From: Candidatus Saccharimonadota bacterium
GTDB lineage: Bacteria; Patescibacteriota; Saccharimonadia; Saccharimonadales; JACDFO01
Assembly: GCA_013815785.1 (NCBI GenBank)
Contig: JACDFO010000003.1
Location: 1 to 34,583 of the forward strand
Direction of reading: 5' to 3'
DNA length: 34,583 nt
The translations under genes and the position numbers were made by a program. Of this stretch, positions 1 to 8,489 are shown piece by piece. The notes beneath the pieces are model-generated. The model was not told the DNA's origin. It saw only the letters and a program-made list of their open reading frames with translations, and did not search any database. Within the stretch, counting starts at the first letter, position 1, and every line of letters starts with the position of its first letter.

Positions 1-1
1 G

Positions 2-154
2 GCTGAAACTGAAGCTAACCCACGCACAATAGAAAATGTGGGAGCAACGGAGATTCTGTTCATTGGTACCCTTGCCGTGGCAGGCATAGGTGGCTCGATA
101 GCCCTCCAGCGCGATAAGAACCGCAAACGCGCCCTAAGTAGTTCCAAAAAATAA
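2..154 (+). CDS. C-terminal end of a membrane-anchored protein (partial)
   Basis: The first bases are the last 50 codons of a gene that begins before the window. The frame starting at base 2 is open to a TAA at 152-154. It encodes a polar stretch, then one hydrophobic segment of about 20 residues (ILFIGTLAVAGIGGSIAL) and a basic tail (RDKNRKRA). This is the usual layout of a surface protein held by a C-terminal membrane helix. No domain can be recognised from so short a piece. The gltX promoter lies directly after the stop. Confidence 0.6.
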   Translation, partial: AETEANPRTIENVGATEILFIGTLAVAGIGGSIALQRDKNRKRALSSSKK

Positions 155-165
155 ATCTTCTCCTA

Positions 166-171
166 TATACT
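166..171 (+). promoter_or_regulatory. -10 box of gltX, leaderless spacing
   Basis: TATACT ends 7 bases before the gltX ATG, so transcription would begin at or next to the start codon. No Shine-Dalgarno sequence and no clear -35 box are present. The same spacing recurs at several other genes in the window. Confidence 0.55.
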
Positions 172-178
172 GGTACAT

Positions 179-1630
179 ATGAAACCTATACGTACCCGTT
201 TTGCCCCAAGCCCAACGGGGCTATTACATGTTGGCGGTATCCGTACCGCGCTGTTTGCATGGCTAGTAGCAAAACAAGCTGACGGCCAGTTTATACTTCG
301 CCTAGAGGACACCGACCAAGCTAGAGAAGTAGCAGGAGCAGACAAGCATATTATGGATTGTTTGCGCGCATTAGGCTTAGATTACGATGAAGGACCAGAC
401 AAAAGCGGCGACTTTGGCCCGTACCGTCAAAGTGAACGCCTGAATATTTACAAAAAATGGGCACAGAAACTGGTAGATAGTGGCCGTGCCTACGCCGACC
501 CATACACAGCTGCTGAAGTTCAGGCTTTTCGTGAGCAAGCACAAGCTGCCAAAAAGCCATTTTTATACCGTAATCATCGACCAGAAAATTCACCAGTCTG
601 GGACGGTACAAAACCGCTTCGTTTTAAATCTGAACCGAAACCATACCAGTGGCAAGATGCCGTTATGGGCAATTTATCTACTCCACCAGAAGTTGTAGAT
701 GATTTTATTCTTATGAAATCAGATGGCTATCCTACTTATAACTTCGCACACATCGTCGACGACGCCGAAATGCAGTGCAGCCATGTTATTCGCGGCCAAG
801 AATTTTTAGCCAGTACACCAAACTATTTGAATCTTTACGAGGCTCTGGGATTAGAACAGCCTGTCTTAGCCACCATGCCTCATATTCTGGGCGAAACTGG
901 TAATAAAAAACTGAGTAAGCGAGATGGAGCTAAAGACGTCCTGAATTATATTCAAGATGGCTATCTACCAGAAGCCTTAGTTAGTTTTATAGCCACTTTG
1001 GGGTGGAACGATGGCACTGAGCAAGAAGTTTATGATACTAATGAATTGATAAAAAACTTTCGTCTAGAGCGTGTCCAAAAAAGCGGTGCAAGGTTTGATG
1101 AACAACGATTACTTTGGGTAAATGGCGTATTTTTACGAAATATGCCGATTGACTTTTTATATACACGAACTTTGGGCACAAAATACACAAAAGCAGGTGG
1201 CTTCTGGCCCGACGAAGCCAAGGATGCAGATGAAGATTATAAGAAACAAGTGCTCGGCCTTGTTCAAGAACGTCTGAAGTACTTTGCTGAACTGCCCGAA
1301 CTCACACGTTTTTTCTTCACCGATTTAGCCGTCAATACTGAACTGATAACAGGCAATAAACAACTCAAAAAAATTGATAAAACCCAACTACACCATCTTC
1401 TAGAAATTGCAAGGTTGGACCTTGAACAAAGTGATTTTTCTAAAGAAGATTTGACGACTAAGCTAAATGGCCTATTAGAATCAACCGGCCAAAAACCTGG
1501 AATATTATTTAGTTTGATCAGAATTGCGACTACACAGAGCTCAGCTAGTCCTGGCCTCGCCGAAAGCCTAGCCTTACTTGGCAAGGAAATAACCTTGCGC
1601 CGCATTGATTCGCAGCTCGGAGTTCTTTAA
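179..1630 (+). CDS. gltX: Glutamyl-tRNA synthetase
   Basis: This class I aminoacyl-tRNA synthetase attaches glutamate to tRNA-Glu in the cytoplasm. The N-terminus carries the HIGH-type signature in PSPTGLLHVGGIRTALF (residues about 10-26). The KMSKS-type loop appears as KKLSKRDGA near residue 243. The rest is the helical anticodon-binding region. At 483 residues the length is normal for bacterial GluRS. ATG 179 is the only start giving the full catalytic N-terminus. It follows a -10 box by 7 bases, suggesting a leaderless mRNA. Whether the enzyme is discriminating (Glu only) or also charges tRNA-Gln, as in bacteria using GatCAB, cannot be decided here. A tRNA-Glu(CTC) gene lies at 10904. Confidence 0.97.
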   Translation: MKPIRTRFAPSPTGLLHVGGIRTALFAWLVAKQADGQFILRLEDTDQAREVAGADKHIMDCLRALGLDYDEGPDKSGDFGPYRQSERLNIYKKWAQKLVDSGRAYADPYTAAEVQAFREQAQAAKKPFLYRNHRPENSPVWDGTKPLRFKSEPKPYQWQDAVMGNLSTPPEVVDDFILMKSDGYPTYNFAHIVDDAEMQCSHVIRGQEFLASTPNYLNLYEALGLEQPVLATMPHILGETGNKKLSKRDGAKDVLNYIQDGYLPEALVSFIATLGWNDGTEQEVYDTNELIKNFRLERVQKSGARFDEQRLLWVNGVFLRNMPIDFLYTRTLGTKYTKAGGFWPDEAKDADEDYKKQVLGLVQERLKYFAELPELTRFFFTDLAVNTELITGNKQLKKIDKTQLHHLLEIARLDLEQSDFSKEDLTTKLNGLLESTGQKPGILFSLIRIATTQSSASPGLAESLALLGKEITLRRIDSQLGVL

Positions 1631-1716
1631 GATATTGCTTTTCGTCGTTTACGACTCATCAGCACGACTTTGGTTGATTCGTGGAAGCAAATTGATAGGT
1701 GTTTGTTAGGATTTCG

Positions 1717-1764
1717 GGCGGCGGAGAGGATATTGTATCGAAGTATCGATTCCTTTCCGCCGCC
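1717..1764 (+). terminator. Strong GC-rich hairpin between convergent genes
   Basis: The arm GGCGGCGGAGAGGA (1717-1730) pairs over 14 positions with 1751-1764, including one G-U pair when read on the plus strand. The loop can add five more pairs (ATCGA with TCGAT). It lies between the 3' ends of gltX (+) and the 1770-2090 gene (-). It may block transcription from both sides. No U-tract follows, so it is not a canonical intrinsic terminator. Confidence 0.4.
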
Positions 1765-1769
1765 GCGAA

Positions 1770-2090
1770 TCATCCCAACCGTTCGGCGATGATGTCTCTT
1801 ATGACCATCAGTACACCGTCGTCGACGATTATGCGGTCATGGAACTTGACCGAGAGTCGATCCGGACTTTCACCGCCGAGGTTGAAGTGGAATTTCTCCA
1901 CACCCCCCATGAGCTTAAGCTCATCTGCTATGATTCGCAGCTGAGGATGCAGCATCGACCTTTCAAGATCGTCGCAACTGAAGAATCCGCTTTTGAAGCT
2001 TGCATCCGACCGGATACAGAACCTATACCAGTTACGGCCCTCCATCCGCTGTATTGCGGTTGGGTTGACGGAACTTACTGAAGTGCTCAT
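1770..2090 (-). CDS. Hypothetical protein, 106 aa
   Basis: I do not recognise this protein. The track shows a longer form from 2117. ATG 2090 is preferred because GGGGAGG, an excellent Shine-Dalgarno sequence, ends 4 bases upstream of it. The product (MSTSVSSVNPT...) has an N-terminal polar part with an aromatic patch (RNWYRFCIRS). A more ordered alpha/beta C-terminal half follows (LRIIADELKLMGG, VKFHDRIIVDD, VIRDIIAERLG). No signal peptide or membrane segment is visible. The gene is convergent with gltX and enclosed by a 13-bp inverted repeat. A possible promoter lies upstream at 2162-2190. The plus-strand ORF at 1839-2081 overlaps it and is taken as a shadow. Confidence 0.6.
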   Translation of the reverse strand: MSTSVSSVNPTAIQRMEGRNWYRFCIRSDASFKSGFFSCDDLERSMLHPQLRIIADELKLMGGVEKFHFNLGGESPDRLSVKFHDRIIVDDGVLMVIRDIIAERLG

Positions 2091-2161
2091 CGAGCCTCCC
2101 CTGTAGTATTTGGACAAACACCTATCTTATCGTTTGAGTAATATGTACACCAAACGAATAA

Positions 2162-2190
2162 AATTTACAGCTATGTAGCTCTTTTGTCAA
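2162..2190 (-). promoter_or_regulatory. Possible promoter for the 1770-2090 gene
   Basis: Read on the minus strand, TTGACA is followed after 17 bases by TAAATT. The -35 box is perfect and the -10 box weak. The resulting leader of about 65 nt would contain the right arm of the inverted repeat. Confidence 0.35.
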
Positions 2191-2195
2191 CTTTA

Positions 2196-4781
2196 TTATC
2201 TTAATTTTATGATAGTTTCTTTATTGTCTAGTTTTTGTGAGGTTTGTGGTGTTGCTGTTTGAGTTTTTTTGCGGCGAGAGCGAGTACGTTTTCGTTTTGG
2301 TTTTTGCTCGGTATGAGTTGCTTCTGGTTTTTCTTCAGGTTCATCATCACTGCTGGCAAGCTTAAATATCCTTTTAGCGACTTCTTCAGGTGTACTAGGA
2401 GTTTTAGATTCTGCTGGTTTATGAGATTTAGTCTCTATGTCTTGTGGTTTCGGTTTACGGTTTTCGGCAGATTGAGTGGTCGCCAGACGGCTCGGGGTGG
2501 TGTATCGATCATTCATGAAGGTTTCTATGCCAGCACGCCCGACGGCGTACTGTTCACGGCTATTGGCAATGATTCGCTGTGTAAAATCCTGGCCAAGTTC
2601 TGGTAATATCAAGCTTGTGGCAGAAAATGCCGGCATTTTTTCACCCTCGATAATCATGCTGATAGCGAAGTGCAGGTTGTGAAGATGAACGAGGTCGAGT
2701 TCAGTGAACTGCGGCTCAAAATATTTTTGCATAACCCGAGCATCGTCGGCACTAGTACGGAAGGCAATAATAGAACCGACATTACCGAACACCGCGTCAC
2801 GGACCTCAAAACTCATCTGAGCGATATATTGGTTGGCTACCGTCAGGTTCAAACCATATTTGCGCGCCTCGGACAGAATCGTTGCGAACGAATCAGTCGC
2901 AAAGTTCTGGAATTCGTCTACGTACAGATAAAACGGAACGCGTTCGCTGGAATGTACATCGGCCCGACTCATCGCACCCAGCTGAATTTTGGTAACCAAC
3001 AAAGCGCCCAGCAACGATGCGTTATCTTCACCGATCAGTCCGCGCGACAGATTGACTATCAAAATTTTACGCTCATCCATAATCTGTCGCATATTAAAGC
3101 TGCTTTTAGGCTGCCCGATAATGTTTCGTACGATAGGATTAGCCGTAAAGGCACCGACCTTGTTCAGTACCGGTGCGACAGCTTCGGCCGCGAATTTATC
3201 GTTCCAGCTGGCAAACTCGACCGTCCAGAAGTTGCGTACGACCGGGTCTTGCACATGTTCCAAAACCTCAAGACGAAACTTCTTATCAGTTAAAATACGG
3301 GTAATATCGAGCATGGTTGCATCTGGGTAGTCCAATAATGCGAGTAACGAATAACGAAGGATATATTCTAACCGCGGTCCCCAGGACTCAAACATGCGCT
3401 TCAAAACGCCAATAAGTTCGGAGGCGGTATGGGTTTTAAGTTTTGGATCCGTCACTTCCATCGGATTGAACGCTATGGGAAAATCCGTGTCGGACGGATT
3501 GATGTAGATAACGTCTTTAACCCTACCTTCTGGTATACGCTGTAGAATACTCTGGGCGTAATCGCCGTGCGGGTCGATAACTGCAAAGCCATACGGACTA
3601 TAGATGTCGGAAATCGTCAAAAGCTCCAGCAGACCCGACTTACCGACGCCAGTCTGACCGATGATATATAAATGCCGACCACGATCAGTACGATGCAGGC
3701 CAAACATGGTGTTGTGCCCACGGAAGTTAGTGACACCAATGGGACTGACTTGCGTACGAGTAGTCTCTGCAATCAGTGGCAAATTAGCCGGTGGTTCAGC
3801 AGTCTTGGCGTTGGCCCATAGAATATTAGGAGTTTCGACATTGGTATGGGGCAAGTGAAAAAGACTAGCTACCTCTTCGATATTACAAACAAACGAACGT
3901 TTTTTGAAACTACGGCTTCGATATACATCTAGTAAACTGATGTCATCGCTCAGATAATCCTGCGTAAAACCATTGAGGTAGGTAGTGTTGAACTGCTTAA
4001 AGCTGGCCGTGATGGCTTGGGTACGCATACGAGCATGCGCTGGTGTCGTGTTGCCGCGGTAAACGATGCGTAAAGCTAGCTGGTAGGCAAGTTTTTGACT
4101 TTTTGCCTCGGCGGCACTGGCACGAGCGGTTTCGTGTTCGACCAGTTTTGGTGCAGCAGGGGCTTTTCCCGGTTCTGGGGGAGCCCAAAGCGCCGTCGCT
4201 ACGCTGCCGATATTGCTTGGACCACTTGCGCTGCCACGAATACCGGCTGCATACTTTTCACTCCGTTTATGCCAGTTATGAGGCGCTGGGCGCATGATGA
4301 ACTGTAGCCAGGCTTCTTCATCTTCTTCAAACTGCGCCAAAGTGGCCGTAATGGCTGCAAGCGGGTCAACCTCGAAACTTGGAAACGTCTTTATCGGTAA
4401 GGCGTCGTTGCCGATAAACTTCAACTCGCCTATAAGCTGGGTAGAAAAAGTGGTGGCTTCGTTAGCGGTGTAATCTTCGACTTCAGAAATATGAACTAAA
4501 GGATACTGGGCATAAATTTGCTCTTCTACGAAATTCTTGAGATGTTCCGGGACCCAGACATAGAACCCAATCCGTTTTTTTTGCACAGCGATCTCAAAAC
4601 TTATACGTTCGTGAACAGCTGACTTGAAGAAAGTTTTCTCGGCAGTACTTAATAGGCCGTGCAGGGCAGCAAACATCTGCTCAGCGGCTAGTTCTTTTTT
4701 TTCGTTTTCTCTGGGCACTTGAAGTAACAGCACGGCGCCGTCATCAACAACACTAGGAGTTTGCCGTTTTTTGAAAATCAT
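2196..4781 (-). CDS. TraG/VirB4-like (DUF87/HerA superfamily) secretion or DNA-transfer ATPase
   Basis: A large P-loop ATPase of the FtsK/HerA group, most like conjugative coupling or VirB4-type proteins. The N-terminal 360 residues form a poorly conserved region. Walker A is GQTGVGKS near residue 379, followed by FAVIDPHGDYAQ. Walker B is FYLYVDEFQNF near residue 622. Then comes a TraG/TraD-like C-terminal segment with LSEARKYGLNLTVANQY. The last 110 residues are charged and low-complexity, ending in a basic run (KPKRKRTRSRRKK), perhaps for DNA or membrane contact. No relaxase or other T4SS gene is nearby, so this is a solitary chromosomal ATPase, a pattern common in CPR genomes. A role in DNA or pilus transport is inference. 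The extended -10 box at 4792 lies 10 bases before the ATG. Confidence 0.85.
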   Translation of the reverse strand: MIFKKRQTPSVVDDGAVLLLQVPRENEKKELAAEQMFAALHGLLSTAEKTFFKSAVHERISFEIAVQKKRIGFYVWVPEHLKNFVEEQIYAQYPLVHISEVEDYTANEATTFSTQLIGELKFIGNDALPIKTFPSFEVDPLAAITATLAQFEEDEEAWLQFIMRPAPHNWHKRSEKYAAGIRGSASGPSNIGSVATALWAPPEPGKAPAAPKLVEHETARASAAEAKSQKLAYQLALRIVYRGNTTPAHARMRTQAITASFKQFNTTYLNGFTQDYLSDDISLLDVYRSRSFKKRSFVCNIEEVASLFHLPHTNVETPNILWANAKTAEPPANLPLIAETTRTQVSPIGVTNFRGHNTMFGLHRTDRGRHLYIIGQTGVGKSGLLELLTISDIYSPYGFAVIDPHGDYAQSILQRIPEGRVKDVIYINPSDTDFPIAFNPMEVTDPKLKTHTASELIGVLKRMFESWGPRLEYILRYSLLALLDYPDATMLDITRILTDKKFRLEVLEHVQDPVVRNFWTVEFASWNDKFAAEAVAPVLNKVGAFTANPIVRNIIGQPKSSFNMRQIMDERKILIVNLSRGLIGEDNASLLGALLVTKIQLGAMSRADVHSSERVPFYLYVDEFQNFATDSFATILSEARKYGLNLTVANQYIAQMSFEVRDAVFGNVGSIIAFRTSADDARVMQKYFEPQFTELDLVHLHNLHFAISMIIEGEKMPAFSATSLILPELGQDFTQRIIANSREQYAVGRAGIETFMNDRYTTPSRLATTQSAENRKPKPQDIETKSHKPAESKTPSTPEEVAKRIFKLASSDDEPEEKPEATHTEQKPKRKRTRSRRKKTQTATPQTSQKLDNKETIIKLR

Positions 4782-4791
4782 TATAAGGCTA

Positions 4792-4797
4792 ATTATA
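4792..4797 (-). promoter_or_regulatory. Extended -10 promoter of the TraG/VirB4-like ATPase gene
   Basis: On the minus strand the sequence reads TGGTATAAT, an extended -10 box. TTGCAA lies 18 bases upstream as a possible -35 box. The box ends 10 bases before the ATG at 4781, giving a leader of only a few bases. Confidence 0.55.
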
Positions 4798-4938
4798 CCA
4801 TTTTTTAACCCCTGTTTGCAAGGGTAAGCACTTTTGTCCAGATTTATATTATCAGTGCATTCTAAGTTGATTACGGCGGCAACATATTTAATCTGTAAGC
4901 TGTCGTTTCCTAAGCTGCTTCAGCCGTAAGCGGTATGG

Positions 4939-4944
4939 TATACT
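4939..4944 (+). promoter_or_regulatory. Extended -10 promoter of the DUF3048 gene
   Basis: TGGTATACT ends 9 bases before ATG 4954. The divergent partner promoter at 4792 has the same TGG extension. No Shine-Dalgarno sequence is present. Confidence 0.55.
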
Positions 4945-4953
4945 GGCCGTAAG

Positions 4954-6192
4954 ATGCGAGATGACATAAAAACGGCCAAAGGGCCTCGTCGTAAGGTTGC
5001 CCGGCTGGCGGAACCAAAACAAGAAACTGACGAACCCAAAGAACTGGCATTCAAGACTCCCGAAGAGACTGCCCAGACAGATTTGCCGACCGAACCCAAA
5101 GAAATGTCTTTTAAAAATACCAAAAAATTTGATGGCGACAAAATAAAGAGATTTTTTAGCAGAAGCCTCAGTATTAAGCAATGGGGGCTTGGTTTCCTGC
5201 TAATACTGATTGTTATAATGGGTGGCGTTGCTTACGAAACCAAATCTAACATACTGCCACCACCTGACACGACCACGCATGCCAAAACGGTTTACATACC
5301 ACCGAAAACAACGGAACCATCCAGACTTACGGGCGTAGAAATACAAAAAGAGCTCAATTTGTTGCCCACCACTGCGGTGCAGATAGAAAACAGCCCAGAC
5401 GCCCGGCCACAAGCCGGATTATATGATGCCGGCATTGTAACGGAGGCGATCGCCGAGGGCGGCATTACGCGCTTTAACGCCGTGTACCTCGAAGGTCAGC
5501 CCGAACGGATAGGGCCGGTTCGTTCACTACGACCTTATTATAGTGATTTCTTTTTACCGTACGACGCCGCGCTAGCCCACGCTGGCGGCAGCGGACAAGC
5601 ACTGGCAGAAATCGGTCCACTCGGTATAAAAAGCATGGATCATGGTGCAAATGGTGGTACGTACTCCCGCGATAGTAATCGGTTTGCGCCCCATAATCTG
5701 TATACTTCTCGGGCCAGACTGCTGGAAAATCAAAATGGCAAGGGCTGGACTACGAGCACATTTACGAGCATCGTAAGAAAAGCCGAGAAGAAAGCCGAGA
5801 CACCGACAGCACGAGTAGTCGACGTGGCGATCTCTAGTTTCTTATATAACCCGCGTTTCGAATACGACGGCGCGACTAATAGTTACTTGCGTGTAATGGC
5901 AGGCAAACCGCATGTCGACGAAAATGGCGCCAGACAGATAAACCCTAAGGTCGTCATCGTACTGATCATGCCGCACCATTACGCAGGCATTTATTCTGTC
6001 TATCAGACCACCGGCGCTGGCAAAGCATACATATTTCAGGATGGAACGGTAGTAGAGGGTGTGTGGCAAAAAGATGGCAGGGGCAGTCAGTTCGTATTCG
6101 GTGATGCCAACAGCGCACCTATCGGGTTAAATCCGGGACAAACGTGGATGACCTTGGCAAGTACCATCGGGCAAGTTACAATAACGCCATAA
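4954..6192 (+). CDS. Membrane-anchored DUF3048 domain protein (YerB-like)
   Basis: A 412-aa protein with a charged, Lys/Glu-rich cytoplasmic N-terminus of about 70 residues. One transmembrane helix follows (WGLGFLLILIVIMGGVAY, about 76-93), then an exterior domain. The exterior part matches the DUF3048 family by its recognisable motifs: AVQIENSPDARPQAGL, EAIAEGGITRFNAVY, IGPVRSLRPYYSDFF and AHAGGSGQAL. A second conserved half ends near GLNPGQTWMTLA. The family is usually lipid- or membrane-anchored and exposed at the cell surface; its biochemical role is not settled. ATG 4954 follows an extended -10 box by 9 bases. The gene is followed by structured element A and then a histidine kinase, so it may be cotranscribed with the two-component pair. 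Confidence 0.88.
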   Translation: MRDDIKTAKGPRRKVARLAEPKQETDEPKELAFKTPEETAQTDLPTEPKEMSFKNTKKFDGDKIKRFFSRSLSIKQWGLGFLLILIVIMGGVAYETKSNILPPPDTTTHAKTVYIPPKTTEPSRLTGVEIQKELNLLPTTAVQIENSPDARPQAGLYDAGIVTEAIAEGGITRFNAVYLEGQPERIGPVRSLRPYYSDFFLPYDAALAHAGGSGQALAEIGPLGIKSMDHGANGGTYSRDSNRFAPHNLYTSRARLLENQNGKGWTTSTFTSIVRKAEKKAETPTARVVDVAISSFLYNPRFEYDGATNSYLRVMAGKPHVDENGARQINPKVVIVLIMPHHYAGIYSVYQTTGAGKAYIFQDGTVVEGVWQKDGRGSQFVFGDANSAPIGLNPGQTWMTLASTIGQVTITP

Positions 6193-6201
6193 GCATTATG
6201 A

Positions 6202-6418
6202 CCAGAACTTACGCGCATGGATGCAGGATGGCTTTTCTCGGCGAGAAGCGGGGTCCCCAAACGGAGAGGATTCCGTTTGGGGTGCAGAAGCGAAACAAGC
6301 CGTACAGAGAGTACGGTGAAGTGAGCATCGCAGACAAAAAAGCCATCCTGCGCCATGAGCTCTCGCAGAGTCGACAGCTCTGCTGGTGGCTGAGCGAGAG
6401 AGGCGCGTAAGGTTCTGG
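6202..6418 (+). ncRNA. Structured element A: multi-branched RNA or palindromic repeat
   Basis: No credible gene lies here, yet nearly every base can pair. The closing stem pairs 6202-6216 with 6403-6418 (15 bp, one bulged G). A second stem pairs 6223-6236 with 6338-6351 (GCAGGATGGCTTTT, 14 bp perfect). It encloses an 11-bp hairpin (CCCCAAACGGA, 6255-6265 with 6272-6282) and a 6-bp hairpin (CCGTAC, 6300-6305 with 6311-6316). A third branch pairs 6360-6365 with 6395-6400 and holds a 5-bp hairpin. The element sits between the DUF3048 gene and a kinase gene whose GTG starts 3 bases after the closing stem. A related copy lies inverted at 8720-8877. It could be a ncRNA, a cis-regulatory leader or a MITE-like repeat. 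I do not recognise a known family. Confidence 0.6.
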
Positions 6419-6420
6419 GG

Positions 6421-7953
6421 GTGGATCAATTATATAAACAAGTACGGAGTTATCTCGTATTGTTGGTCGTGGCCACAAACGTTTTGACGATGGCGGCCTA
6501 TATTTTTTTGATTGACGTTATGGGCGATGAGCAGTTTCTGGCTGCCGTAGCGATTTCGTTTATTCTAGGTTTGTGCTTGAGCTTGCTGGTGGGTTATCTC
6601 GGTGCGCATTATGCGTTACAACCGATGCTGTATTTACGTCAGGCGCTTATACATGTAGCTAGTCAGGAATCCGGCCACGCACCTGATATGACGCAGTTAA
6701 AAGTTGGTCAACAGTTAGTAACGGAGCTAGCTAACCAGGTGTACCAGTTTGCAAGCAAACAAAATAGCGGAGGAGAAACCGACCATCGTAATTCTATTAT
6801 TCAGGCAGCTAACATCGTCAGCCACATGCCGTTGCCATTGTTCGTATTTAACAAAGATCAGCAGATTACCCACGCTTCCGAAATGGGCATCGAGTACTGT
6901 CAGCTCGAAAGTAGCGGCTTGTTTGGCAAAAAGCTGTTTGAGGTGCTCAACCTAGAGTTCGCCAGTGAATCGACACTTGAAAATTGGATTAAAGATTGTC
7001 AGGACAATAAGGTCACTGATCGCTTTCAGTGGGACCGAGTCCGTATAATTCCGACCAGTGCCGACGCGCCGCGTAAGCAGTGCGATATCGTCGCCTATTA
7101 TAATCGCGACAACCCAAGCGGCACTGAGTTTATCGTAACCATGTTTGACCGGACCAAACTTTATGACCAAGATGAGCATTCGTTGAGTTTCGTGGCGTTA
7201 GCGGTTCACGAACTACGCACGCCTCTGACAATGCTGCGAGGCTATGTGGAAGTTTTTCAAGATGAGCTTGGGCCCACTTTGAGTCCTGATCTGCAAGATT
7301 TCATGCGCAAAATGGATGCCTCTGCCACTCAGTTATCCGGTTTTGTAAACAATATCCTGAATGTCGCCCGCATCGAGGAAGATCAGCTGGTATTGCAATT
7401 GTCTGAACAAAACTGGGAAGAGACGCTGCATCACAGCATAGACGCCATGACGTTACGTGCCCAGGTCCACAATAAAAATATCGAATGCACTATCCAGCCT
7501 GATATGCCGTCAGTCGCGGTCGACCGCATGAGCATCCAGGAAGTCATTAGTAATCTTCTGGATAACGCCATCAAATACAGCGGCGATGAAGAAAAGCAGA
7601 TTATCGTCAACACGCGGCTGAACAAAGAGGGCATGATAGAAACCAGCGTTCAAGACTTCGGTGTCGGTATTCCGACCAGTGTGATCCAGAATCTGTTCGA
7701 GAAATTTTATCGTAACCACCGAACCCGTGCGCAATTCGGTGGTTCGGGGCTTGGGCTGTATCTATGTAAAGCCATCGTCACCGCACACGGCGGCCAGATC
7801 AGTGTTTCATCTAAAGAAAGCGAGGGCAGCACGTTCAGCTTCACCCTGCAGCCCTACAGCCAGCTGGCTGACGAAATAAAGAACCACGAAAACAAAGAAA
7901 TCACCCGTAGCGCCCAAGGCTGGATTAAGAACCATTCACTATATCGAAGATAA
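6421..7953 (+). CDS. Membrane sensor histidine kinase (PAS-HisKA-HATPase)
   Basis: A 510-aa sensor kinase. Two membrane helices lie at about residues 11-31 and 38-62 with almost no exterior loop, so it may sense the membrane or interior. A PAS-like region follows (about 125-235). HisKA has the phospho-acceptor His263 in AVHELRTPLTML. The HATPase domain shows the N box SNLLDNAIKYS, G1 DFGVGIP and G2 GGSGLGLYLCK. GTG 6421 is the start offered by the frame, because an in-frame TGA lies 10 codons upstream inside element A. CTG 6415 and ATG 6490 are less likely. No good Shine-Dalgarno sequence is seen. The lone receiver 18 bases downstream is the likely partner. Confidence 0.92.
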   Translation: MDQLYKQVRSYLVLLVVATNVLTMAAYIFLIDVMGDEQFLAAVAISFILGLCLSLLVGYLGAHYALQPMLYLRQALIHVASQESGHAPDMTQLKVGQQLVTELANQVYQFASKQNSGGETDHRNSIIQAANIVSHMPLPLFVFNKDQQITHASEMGIEYCQLESSGLFGKKLFEVLNLEFASESTLENWIKDCQDNKVTDRFQWDRVRIIPTSADAPRKQCDIVAYYNRDNPSGTEFIVTMFDRTKLYDQDEHSLSFVALAVHELRTPLTMLRGYVEVFQDELGPTLSPDLQDFMRKMDASATQLSGFVNNILNVARIEEDQLVLQLSEQNWEETLHHSIDAMTLRAQVHNKNIECTIQPDMPSVAVDRMSIQEVISNLLDNAIKYSGDEEKQIIVNTRLNKEGMIETSVQDFGVGIPTSVIQNLFEKFYRNHRTRAQFGGSGLGLYLCKAIVTAHGGQISVSSKESEGSTFSFTLQPYSQLADEIKNHENKEITRSAQGWIKNHSLYRR

Positions 7954-7971
7954 ATTGTAAGATAGGAATAT

Positions 7972-8418
7972 ATGGACGACTCATACACCCAACCGGAAGT
8001 TACCGAAACTCCACAATCCGAAGCACCCAGCACGCCAGTTGGTACTGGCAAGAAAGTCTTGTGCATCGAGGACGAGCACTTTATAAGCGAGCTTTACGAA
8101 CGCGCATTGACCAAGGCAGGTTATCAGGTCAATACCGTAGTCGACGGCATAGCCGGTTTGGCTGAGGCTCAAACCGACCGATACGATATCATTCTACTCG
8201 ACATCATGTTGCCCAATATGAGCGGTCTCGAAATTCTACACGAGCTCCGTGATGGCGGCAAAACCCCCGATCTCAAAGCCAAAATCATAATCACCACCAA
8301 CCTCGATCAGGGCGAGGAAGGCCGAGCGTCAGTCGAAACCAAAGCCGATGGCTACGTCGTCAAAGCAGAAGCCACCCCTAAACAGTTGGTCGAGTTTTTG
8401 CAGCAACTCGCTGTGTAG
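7972..8418 (+). CDS. Stand-alone receiver-domain response regulator
   Basis: A 148-aa protein made of about 26 polar N-terminal residues and one CheY-like receiver. Visible receiver residues are the acidic pair E33-D34 (CIEDEHF), phospho-acceptor D77 (LLDIMLPNMSG), the Thr in IITTN and the conserved Lys in YVVKAE. There is no DNA-binding or enzymatic output domain. It must therefore act by protein contact or pass phosphate onward. It begins 18 bases after the kinase stop with a GGA motif before ATG, so the two form one operon. The partner kinase assignment is by adjacency. Confidence 0.9.
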   Translation: MDDSYTQPEVTETPQSEAPSTPVGTGKKVLCIEDEHFISELYERALTKAGYQVNTVVDGIAGLAEAQTDRYDIILLDIMLPNMSGLEILHELRDGGKTPDLKAKIIITTNLDQGEEGRASVETKADGYVVKAEATPKQLVEFLQQLAV

Positions 8419-8489
8419 CTTTTCGTACACACATATTGACTGCGTAATCATTCTGACGAGGACAAAAGGCCAAAAGTGAAAGATTATAC

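Larger units (their letters stand above)
1694..2126. repeat. 13-bp inverted repeat enclosing a small gene
   Basis: GATAGGTGTTTGT at 1694-1706 is repeated as its exact reverse complement at 2114-2126. The two arms enclose about 430 bp holding the 1770-2090 gene and a GC-rich hairpin. The arms could be terminal repeats of a small inserted cassette, or binding sites for a regulator. No flanking target duplication is evident. Confidence 0.5.

Noticed and set aside
1839-2081. 80-aa plus-strand ORF opposite the 1770-2090 gene
   Set aside because: No ribosome-binding site; the opposite frame has an excellent one and a more protein-like composition.
2670-3293. 207-aa plus-strand ORF inside the ATPase gene
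   Set aside because: It lies opposite well-conserved Walker B and coupling-protein sequence, so it is a shadow.
6209-6478. Minus-strand ORFs across element A
   Set aside because: They are produced by the palindromic, GC-richer sequence and overlap the kinase start; they have no ribosome-binding site or promoter.
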